Assembly: GCA_051294375.1 (NCBI GenBank)
Contig: CM119270.1
Span: 17,420,893-17,484,892 of the forward strand
Reading direction: 5' to 3'
DNA: 64,000 bases
Origin: Paraspadella gotoi
Taxonomy: Eukaryota; Chaetognatha
Shown here one piece after another: positions 55,615-64,000 of this stretch (position 1 is its first letter; each line of letters opens with the position of its first letter). A model generated the notes under the pieces. It worked only from the letters and a program-made list of their open reading frames with translations. It ran no database searches and was not told the origin of the DNA. A program made the translations under genes and the position numbers.

Positions 55615-56175
55615 CGCTATTTCTTACCCTTCCCTCACCTTTTCCTTTCCGAACCCATCTCGTAAACAGAGGAGTCGGCAGCGCTGAAATATCTTTCGCT
55701 CGGTTGAGTTTACCGACCGCCGGACTTCCAGGCATTCGCAACGATGCCAAGGGACTTCCCTGTCCTTCCCCCTTACCGGGCCCCCTGCCTTACCACCGTG
55801 CGCGCTCCCATGCCTCGCTCCAACCACCTGGATCCCCCTTTTTCCCGCCTTTCTCCAATGCATCTTTCGCTAAAAATAAACCTTTCCACATCGCGAAATT
55901 TAAAAAAAAAAAAAAAGAAAATTTATTTTTCTTGATGCATTGTACCTAGCTATTAATATTATTTATTTTTAGTAAGAATGGCTATAGAAAAGCATGACAG
56001 AAAATATCCCAGTAAGAATAAACCATAGCGAGAAAAAAGTGAATGGCAATGGAAATGGACAAGAAAGAGAAGGAAATTGTTTTCTCTTTTGGCACAGGTC
56101 CGTTTCGCTCTGAATGGTTGTAGACAAAACGACCACAGAGGAGCCAAAAACATTTCATACGACTTCCACACCCGC

Positions 56176-56209
<34 letters not shown>

Positions 56210-57580
56210 CCCCGCCCCCAAACAACGGCGCGACCCACCTGTTCTCCGCCTGTTCGTCGCCTGACCGGAGCCCCGCTCGCTGACCGGAAATCTCGATCCT
56301 CCAAGGGAGAGAAGAAGGAGAAGGATGGACGACGCACCGACGACGACCGACGACGATCTGGGAGGAAGATGGGAGGACGACGACGAGGAAGGAAGAAGAA
56401 GAAGAAGGATCCTCTCCCGGCGCCGGACGCCCAGTTTTCTCAAAATGCGTCTCTTTCTTTGATCATCTCTTCTCGTTTCTTCGAAGACGGAGTTGCAGCG
56501 TCGCCGCTCGATCGCGGAGAAGGGAAGAGGGGCGAGGTTGGCGCGAAGACGGGGGAGGTTGGCGCGAAGACGACGAAGATTGGCGTGGAGGCGATCCGTG
56601 ACGCGTGGGAAAAAGTTTTGACGCGGAGGGATTGGAATCTTCGCCGATGGAAACCGAATCTCTCGACGACCTCCGACGCTCCAGCTCCCGACGGAATCGG
56701 CCGAGACCTTTTCCGGATTCCGGCAAGTCCTTTCCGCCCACGCTCCATCCCGGCGTTGGAGGATTTCCCGCTTCGCCGACGCTCCATCCAGTCGAAGGTT
56801 CGCCGTCGCCCGTTCGCCGCTTGGTTTCCCGCCGCCCGCCCTTGACTTGGAGACGCTTCCCGAGGGTTGGGAAATTTTGGTGAGGGATTCTCTGGAGGAT
56901 GAAGAAAGGGGAAGAGGAGGGGTGGGAGAGGGAGAAAAGAGAGCAGAGGGAGGAAGGAGGAGGAAAGGAGAAGGAAATTGAAAGGAAAAGGAAAGTAGAA
57001 GAAAAGGAGAGAAGAAGGAAGAAAAGGAAAGGACCAAAAAAAAAGGAAGAAGGAAATTTTGAAAGGAAAAGAAAAGTAGAAGAAAAGGAGAGAAGAAGGA
57101 AGAAAGGAAAAGGACAAAAAAAAAATGAAGAAGGAAAATTTGTAAAAAAAATGATAGAGAGAAAGAGGAAGAGGTCAAAGGTGAAAGAAAAAGTTCAATC
57201 GCAATTTCATAGAAGGAAAATACGAGACGAGAAAATAAGAACGGAAGTTAGATAAGAGTTTTTTAAACAAATGTTTTTGAACATTAATATTTAAACTAAA
57301 TTTCTGTTAAACTAAAAATTAAGTTAACTTGACTACAGAAAATAACATTCCCTTATTTCTTGGCCTCGGTACGGTCGCCTCAGAACGAACCTGTGTGGAG
57401 TCTGTTTTATTGGAATGTTCGAGCCGGCCCAATTCCTGTGAATATTATGATGGGGTTTTATATGATGTGTTGGCGGGAGAGGACGAGATGAGAGAGAGAG
57501 AGAGAGAGAGAGATGAGAGGAGAGAGAGAGAGAGACGCCGAAAATTGATTCACCTTGAGAGGACGCCGCCATTTTTTCTG
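55615..57580 (-). pseudogene. Gene C duplicate (broken copy)
   Basis: Contains the counterparts of the exons at 45885-46149, 46485-47156, 47531-47578 and 47741-47758 in the same order. Frameshifts occur in every exon; for example the first exon reads ATGGCGGCGTCCTCTCAAGG. They look like sequencing indels as much as mutations, so whether this is a real pseudogene or a redundant unpolished copy is open. Confidence 0.5.
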
Positions 57581-59051
57581 ACCTCGGTTCTGCGGCTCTT
57601 CGACCCTGGTTCGCTCCCTCCATTGATGTCAACGCGCCATTCCAACCGCCATTTCGTCCGCACATCTTGTCGCCATTTCCGTCCGCCATTTTGCCCCCCG
57701 CCCTCTGACGGGAGAGGACCAACGAAAGGAGAGGGAGGGAGACGAGAAGAAAGAGCAAGATAAATAAAAAGAAAAACCGATTTTTATATAAAAAAAATTG
57801 GAACGTTAATGAGAACGCTATCGGATTCGGAGGGCCTCCGCTATGTTGGAAGGAGAATAAGAAAATTCGAAGTCGAAAAATATAAATAGAAAGGCAAGGA
57901 GGGGGAAAGGAAAGAGGAGAGGAGAGAAGAAAGGGGGAGGAAAGGGAAAAGAGGAGAGGGAGAGAAAGAGATGGAGAGAGGAAAGGAAGAAAAGGAAAAG
58001 AGGAGAGGAAGGAAGGAAAGAGAGAAAGGAAAAAGGAAAGGGAAAAGAGGACGAGGGAGGAATGGAAAGAAGAGGAAAGGAGAAAAGGGAAAAGTTGAGT
58101 GGGAGGCAAGGAATGAAAGAAGAAAGGAAAGAAAGGAAAAAGAGGAGAGGGAGGAAAGAAAGAGAGAAAAAAGGAAGGAAGGAAAAAGAGAGAGGGAAGA
58201 AAGAAAGAGAGAAAAAGGAAAGGAAAGAAAGGGAGGAAAGGAAAGAAGATAAATAGAGGAAACGGAAAGAGAGAGTAAAAGGGAAAAGAAGGGAATGGCA
58301 AGGGAAAATAACAGTAAAGAGAAAAAAGAAGAGAGAAAATATTAAAGTATAAAAATAAATGGTTAGAAAAAAAAAACAAATAAAAAAAAGGTTAAGAGAA
58401 AAGGAATAAAGAAAAAGAAAAAGAAGGAAAGATTGAGAAAGAAAAAAAAAAGAAAAAAGAAGAATTTCTGCCTCCAGCAGAGAAAGAAATGTTTCTTTGT
58501 TTTGTTCCTCTTTTATTCCGTTTTCTTTTTTTGGGGGGAGGGAGGAGGATAAAGGAGGGGGGAGAGTGTTGGCATGGGAAGAAGGATTTTTTTTTTGTTG
58601 CNNNNNNNNNNNNNNNNNNNNNNNNNTTGATTTGGATTTTTTTTTAATTTCTCGTGTCATTTTCGACTTTTTCGATGTCATTTAAAACTTGACGATTGAC
58701 GTTTGTTTGTCTTGCTTCAATGTTTCCTTTCTCCGATCGGCCCCTGGCTCGTTATTTCCTGCCCAAGCGGTCGGGCGCCATCTATTTCTAGGAAAATGAC
58801 GACGACGGCGAAAAGCGTTTCCGGTCGATCGAAGCGACTCGGATGAAGTCGCCATTGAGTCTCGACGGCCGAGGAACGTCTCAAGGTTTTGACAGGGTTT
58901 TCAATGACTCGAAAAAATGAAGGTTGGGTGTTGTTACTATACGTTTTATTACAAGTTACGAAAATTGTATCCTCTTTTATTGCTTAAGTCTAAGATTCAA
59001 ATTTAGAAATATCGAAATCGGAGAAGAAAGGATGACATTATAACCGAAGTC

Positions 59052-59052
<1 letters not shown>

Positions 59053-59135
<83 letters not shown>
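59053..59135. repeat. (TC)n microsatellite
   Basis: About 40 uninterrupted TC units. Confidence 0.95.
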
Positions 59136-59138
<3 letters not shown>

Positions 59139-59466
59139 CCCTCACCCCGACCGTTTTAAACTTGTTTTCTCTTCCTTTCCTCTCCTTTTCGTCGTGACCC
59201 TTTTCGATATTTATCTTTGTCCTTCTCACGCTTCGATTCTCTCTCCTCTTTTTTTCCCCTCAGATTCCCGCGGGTTTCTTGATTGGATCTTTTCCCGACT
59301 TTTTTTCTTTTTTTCCCTTTTTTTCCTTTTTTCTCTTTCATTTCCTTTTCTTTTCGCTTCCGAGAATAAAAGGCGGCGCCATTTTGAATTCGCGGGTTCC
59401 GAGTTTCATTTCGCAAGACGTGATTCGTTCTTGATTGCGAGCGGTTTCTCTGTTTTAAATAAAGTT

Positions 59467-59850
59467 CATTCATTTACTTATCCATCCATCCATCCATCCA
59501 TCCATCCATCCATCCATCCATCCATTCCATCCATCACCATCCATCTCCATCCACCATCCATCCATCCATCCACATCCATCCAATCCATCCATCAATTCAT
59601 CCATCCATCCAATCTATCCTTTCATCCATCCAATCTATCCTTTCATCCATCCATCCATCCATCCATCTAATCTATCCTTCCATCCATCCATCCATCCATC
59701 CATCCATCCAACCATCCATCCACACATTTATGAATTTATCCACTCATCAATCCATCTGTTACATAATTCACTAATCCATTTATCTGTTCATCTAACGATC
59801 AATCAATAAATCAATCAATTCGTCAATCCATCCATCCATCCATCCAGGTT
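59467..59850. repeat. (CATC)n tetranucleotide array
   Basis: About 380 bp of CATC repeats with variants (CCATCTAATCTATCC and similar), decaying toward 59800. Confidence 0.95.
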
Positions 59851-59858
59851 TCCTCGAC

Positions 59859-60008
59859 ATGACCACACCCTCTTTTGTTCGTCTCGTGAAAAGCGTTCGA
59901 ATCGGAGGGCGAGACCAACAGAGAAACGGAATTAGATATTCCAACGGATTCCGCTGTTTTCACTTTGCGGAGTCATTTGCGATTGCGACCGACTCGATAA
60001 TTAGTTAG
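59859..60008 (+). CDS. Small ORF, possible exon
   Basis: 49 codons (MTTPSFVRLVKSVRIGGRDQ ...) to a TAG, following a CATCCATCCAG acceptor-like junction at the end of the CATC array. Codon choice is GC-rich compared with the surroundings, which is the only support. Family unknown. Confidence 0.2.
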   Translation: MTTPSFVRLVKSVRIGGRDQQRNGIRYSNGFRCFHFAESFAIATDSIIS

Positions 60009-60036
60009 ATCCCTTTCATATTTGGAAATCGTCTCA

Positions 60037-60300
60037 TGACATCTTTTTTTGTGACATCTCATCTCATGATATCACTTCTCATCTCACAGCATGACATCCC
60101 ATATCATCTTATATGATTTAATCTCATTTCATCTCGTGACATCTCATCTCATGATATCACTTCTCATCTCACAGCTTGATATCCCATCTCATCTTATATT
60201 ATTTATTCTCATTTCATCTCGTGATATCTCATCGCGTGACATCACTTCTCATCTTACACCATGACATCTCATCTCATCTCATCTCATCTGAACTCATCCT
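60037..60300. repeat. Tandem repeat of about 105-110 bp built from TCATCTCA motifs
   Basis: Two full units and a partial one, each with ATCACTTCTCATCTCACAGC and a TTATATTATTT-like part. Inside each, the shorter motif ATCTCATCTCATGA recurs. Confidence 0.7.
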
Positions 60301-60479
60301 ATCGGTTCATAACCGCTAAATCTTGACGTCGGAAAAAACGATTATCTCGGCGTCGCGACGGCCAGAGGCTCGAAAAGTCTAGGCACCGTGATAAACGGTG
60401 GTTAAGGCCCGGAGCGTGCCGCGATTGGGGCTGCGATAAAGCTATCCTGGCGCCGTAGTTATCGTTAGTGTCTTTGTCA

Positions 60480-60795
60480 CAGAAATAAATAATTTTCTGA
60501 GTCTTTGCTACGAACTACTTTCTCTGGCGCTGCAGGGAATATTCTTAACGACTTCCCTGATGCCGTAATAAATGACTCATTCTTGGCGCCGCGATGAATC
60601 ATGACACTGAACTGCAGAACTTCCTCGAGCCGCATGAATGACTTTCCCGTCGCCTCTAAGAATCCTGTTCTTGGCACGGCAAAGAACAACCAAAGTTCTT
60701 CGCGCCGCACAGAACAACTTTCGCAACTTTCTCCGCGCCGTCAAGAACTCTTCTTCGTCAAAAAAAGGAAGTCAAGGTCTTTTTTCGTCCCTGTC

Positions 60796-60869
<74 letters not shown>

Positions 60870-61010
60870 CGGTCAGAATCTAATTCCACATTGAATCTAA
60901 AAAAATTCCGGCGTCAAGTAAGCGTCTTCTTTAGATGAGGTCGACGCCAAAAACCGGCGTCATCGCCACACCGGCGCCAACAGGAAAACGGGCGTCATCG
61001 AGAAAACGAG
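60480..61010. repeat. Degenerate GGCGCCG-spaced repeats with (TC)n
   Basis: Imperfect repeats of roughly 40 bp, each with a GGCGCCGCGATGAAT-like core and TTCTT (60500-60760), then (TC)n at 60800-60866, then CCGGCGTCA/GGCGTCATCG repeats (60908-61000). No gene supported. Confidence 0.45.
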
Positions 61011-61278
61011 AGCAACGCATCCCGTCGTCACCAAGTCACGTGACGGAATGCAACTAAACAGTTTTCAAAGAACCAAGGGTCTTTTATACAATTTTCTTCT
61101 ATTGTTTAGAAAAATTTAATTTTTAACGTTTACTGAGGAAAAAATACATGCATACGTAAAATGCATACGCTAAATTTAATACTTGTTAAAATGATCGTTG
61201 CTAAATTACAATTATAAGTCTAAAAGATGAAAGATCTTAGATCATGAACTCGAGAAAAATATCTAAATCTTTCTCCAC

Positions 61279-61449
61279 CCCTCAGTTCTCCCCCTCTTCC
61301 CCTCCCGACATCAAATTCCATCGCTATTCCAACTTCGCCGAATTTTTTTTGACTCAAAAGATGAAAAGGAGAAAAAAAGGAAAAAAAAACCAATCGGTTT
61401 TACTTTCGCCATCAGAAACCAGAACGTGGGATGAAAGCCAATCATTGTA
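61279..61449 (+). CDS. Possible terminal exon
   Basis: After TCTTTCTCCACCCCTCAG the plus strand reads FSPSSPPDIKFHRYSNFAEF, then LTQKMKRRKKGKKNQSVLLS and ends ETRTWDESQSL at a stop. It has a good acceptor and a protein-like sequence with a basic cluster, but no partner exon is identified. Family unknown. Confidence 0.3.
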
Positions 61450-61645
61450 GAGGAGGGAGGCTCAGGGGGGGGAGTTGGTAGGGAAGAGTGAAGGAAGAGA
61501 ATGAGAAAAGAGAATACATCGGTTAGTAGGATGGATTGGAAAATAGGATGGAAGGGCGATTGAAAACTTGTTCAAAATTTGATGGGTCGTTAAGATGATG
61601 AGGATGAAAAGGCAAAAGGCTTTATTTGCCTAATATTTCGATAAT

Positions 61646-61757
<112 letters not shown>

Positions 61758-62510
61758 AGGATCAAGGAAACATTGACTGACTAGAAAAAAGATTAAACAA
61801 ATAGAAAAAAAAAGTCAGGACTGGAGAGGGAAAACGTGTTGTAGAGTGTAATGTACATGAGGGATCAGAAAGGAAAAGGACCAAAATACAAAAGATGAGG
61901 CGAGATACTGGGAGAGAAAAAAAGAAAAGGGGGAAAAAAAAGGAATAAGAAAACTCATCGAAAAGTCAAACAAGGAAAGAGAAAACAAATGGCGAAACAA
62001 AGAATGAGACTCGTAAGTCAAACATTAGGGAAGAGAGAAAGGAGGAGGAAGAGGAAGAGAGAGGAGGAGGAAGGGGGAGGAAGGGGGGAGTAGGAGGAAG
62101 GAGGAGGGGAGAGGGGAGGAGGGGAGAAATAGGACGGAAGAGGAAAAAGAAAAAAAGGAGATTTCTTCAATTGAGAAATAGAGGAGAGAGTTGAGAGAGA
62201 GACGAGAGATGAGAGAGAGAGCAGGAGAGAGTGAGAGGAGGATGAGAGACGATTTAGCAAGAGAAAACTTGGACTTAAAAAAAGAGAGAAATAATGGAAA
62301 AGAGAAGTAAAGAGAAAAATGGAAAATAAATAAAAAAGAAAAAAATGAAGAAGACAGAGAAATAAGAAAATAACGAGAATAAAGCGACAAAGCGAATGAC
62401 AATGAGAAAGAAACGGGGTCATTGTCCTCATCCATTGAGGACAACGATTGTCCTTCAAAAATTCTCATTAATCTTTTCTTTTCTTTCGTCCTTCGGTTTT
62501 CAAGAAGATG

Positions 62511-62517
62511 ACGACAC

Positions 62518-62562
<45 letters not shown>

Positions 62563-62568
62563 CGACAC
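62511..62568. repeat. (GAT)n / (GAC)n trinucleotide repeat
   Basis: About 18 trinucleotides. It is followed by CATTTCATCACC-type degenerate repeats and CACC-rich DNA to 63100, with no gene recognised. Confidence 0.85.
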
Positions 62569-63105
62569 GGATCCGATTCATATCACCATTTCATCACCAG
62601 ATCATCACAATTTCACAAACAGTTCATAACCTTTTCACCACTATCTAATCATCATTTCATCACTATTTTATAACCAATTAAAAAATAAATGAGTTGATCT
62701 GGCGCGACAACCACAGTCAACCCGGCGAGATGACTCAATTTTCTCAACACTTAATCACCAGTTCATTACCATTTCATAATCATTTCATTACCATTTCATC
62801 ACTATTTTATCAGTATTTCATTACAATTGTATCAACATTTTCTTGATATTTCTTCACCGTTTTATCAACATTTTATAACCATATCTTTTACCAAACCTCA
62901 AACCACCATCTTCATTCATCCCACCTCTCACCAGCGCCACCCTCTCACCACCCACCACCCTCTCACCACCTGTCATCTCTCTCCACCCCTACATTTGCAT
63001 CACCCCTACATTTGCACCAAACACCACCCACTCATAACCCACCACCCATTCACTACCCACCAACCATCTCATCAACCTCTCACCACCACCCACCAACCCT
63101 CTCAC

Positions 63106-63183
63106 CCCAATTCTTGATGGCGATGATCTTCTGCATCAACGGTTCCCCGGGGACAAACAGTTCGTCGAGGAAGTTGACCCCAA

Positions 63184-63220
<37 letters not shown>

Positions 63221-63599
63221 TCCCGTCGTCGCTTCGTCCATCTGATATTCGTCATCGGCCAAAGCGAAGGAATCGTCGGCCAAATAGTCGTTGTTGTTGT
63301 CCTCGTTGTTGTTGTCGTTTTCATCGAAGAAATCTCTGTAGTTGTCGTCCAACGAGATGTCAAGATGATTGTTGTCGTTGTTGTTGTTGTCGCCATTCCA
63401 CCAACGCGATTCTCTCTCTCGGTGCCGCAATCTGTCCCATTCGCGGCGCCACTCGCGCCAGGTGCGACGCTGCAGGCGCCGACCCGTCGAGCGGCGCGAT
63501 TCTAGTCGACGCCGGGAGGATAAGCGGCGTCGCGAGGAATCAGCGTCGGATTCCGGCGTCGAAGATTTTCGATTCGTCGGTTGAAGATCGACGCCGAAT
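63106..63599 (-). CDS. Gene D exon: Arg-rich, Asn-rich and poly-Asp protein
   Basis: A 494-nt minus-strand exon between CCCTCTTCAG and TTGGG|GTGAGA; it enters with one base (prior phase 2) and leaves in phase 1. It encodes about 164 residues: FGVDLQPTNRKSSTPESDAD, then an Arg-rich part (SRRRLESRRSTGRRLQRRTW) and REWDRLRHRERESRWW, then an Asn/Asp-rich part with HLDISLDDNYRDFF, a run of 12 Asp encoded by (GAC)n, and VGVNFLDELFVPGEPLMQ. The mixed Arg/Ser and acidic composition suggests a nuclear or RNA-associated disordered protein, but that is only a guess. Other exons would lie on both sides; none is secure. Confidence 0.55.
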
Positions 63600-63699
63600 C
63601 TGAAGAGGGAAGAGAAGTATTTTTAATTACATTTACATTACTAGATTAATGAATAAGTGTTTACAAAATAGCTGGAGAACATAATGCTCGTAAATATTT

Positions 63700-63945
63700 A
63701 TGAAATTGGTACAACCAAAATAAAAATTATCCATTCATTTCATGAATAAGCTATCTTGCCCCTGACTTTGGACAGGCTTTGGTGGTTTAAGGCCTCCATC
63801 ACTCTTACAAGATAATGACATAGCAGGTCCTTACAAGCTTTCAATCAAGACTCTCTCAGTCTCGTTTATTTGCTCCCTGAGTACCTGGCTTCCCTATCAA
63901 TGAAGTGGTAAAATTTTTCAAAGAATGTTTCAATTGTATGAAAAA
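63700..63945 (+). repeat. Interspersed repeat R6, copy
   Basis: Begins GAAATTGGTACAACCAAAAT and runs through TTGCCCCTGACTTTGGACAG to GAGTACCTGGCTTCCCTATC, nearly identical to 35757-35975. Confidence 0.75.
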
Positions 63946-64000
63946 ACCACTCCCTTAGGTATTAGATCGGAGAATATTATATTGTACTCTGCCCAGCATC

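Larger units (their letters stand above)
49633..58530 (+). repeat. Second traversal of the 37.4-49.6 kb block, indel-rich
   Basis: In order it matches 37.44-37.69, 37.96-40.38, 42.63-45.56, 45.56-48.61 and 49.50-49.64 kb, skipping the 48.6-49.5 linker and the extra 40.2-42.6 kb copy. Differences are mostly single-base indels in homopolymers and simple repeats, and they break frames that are open in the first copy. Gene C is repeated here at 55615-57580. It ends near a 25-N gap at 58602-58626. Confidence 0.7.

Noticed and set aside
57333-58681. Minus-strand frames of 287 and 348 codons rich in Phe/Ser/Leu
   Set aside because: Same reason: they run through the duplicated GGAAAGA tract and a 25-N gap.

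Overview
This is an AT-rich metazoan window, most likely from an aquatic invertebrate; I cannot name the species. Evidence for an animal nuclear genome: GT-AG exons with long polypyrimidine tracts, very long (CT)n/(GA)n, (CATC)n and (GAC)n microsatellites, tRNA-derived SINE-like repeats, Ty3/gypsy LTR elements whose primer-binding site and pol resemble the CsRn1 clade, and a Penelope-like fragment with a hammerhead ribozyme. The assembly is rough: runs of exactly 25 N at six places, sized gaps at 8128-8300 and 43598-44270, and stretches with frequent one-base indels that look like unpolished long reads.

Layout. 1-7 kb: four minus-strand exons of a coiled-coil gene, with two of the three exon joins phase-matched, among microsatellites and repeats. 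7-10.4 kb: repeats only, including a Helentron-like element holding a decayed hammerhead motif. 10.4-12.8 kb: plus-strand exons of a type II membrane protein whose whole ectodomain is built from an 18-residue coiled-coil repeat (about 31 units); two candidate C-terminal exons lie at 30.6 and 31.1 kb. 13-24.9 kb, between them: a large rearranged inverted duplication of a decayed CsRn1-like element. Each arm carries LTR, leader, gag start, a 16-bp minisatellite, a captured copy of the coiled-coil exon with its splice acceptor, and RT/RNase H/integrase. 25-31.5 kb: further Helentron-like copies, a second LTR-element fragment and the two C-terminal exons. 33-34.6 kb: Penelope-like remnant and hammerhead ribozyme. 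35.4 kb: an isolated coiled-coil exon. 37.4-58.5 kb: a block present about twice (parts three times), differing by many small indels, containing a 38-bp minisatellite and a minus-strand gene with an ATGGCGG start. 59-63 kb: microsatellites and tandem repeats. 63.1-63.6 kb: a minus-strand exon with Arg-rich, Asn-rich and Asp-rich stretches.

The most notable point is how the parts combine. The host exon encoding the 18-residue-repeat stalk was captured into an LTR element, and the chimera now exists as opposed copies inside what appears to be the downstream intron of the same gene. A transcript through the locus would carry sense, antisense and sense copies of the exon and could fold into long double-stranded RNA. 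The stalk, with exactly five helical turns per repeat and an Asn-x-Thr sequon recurring on one face, is itself unusual. Functions are inferred from sequence only.
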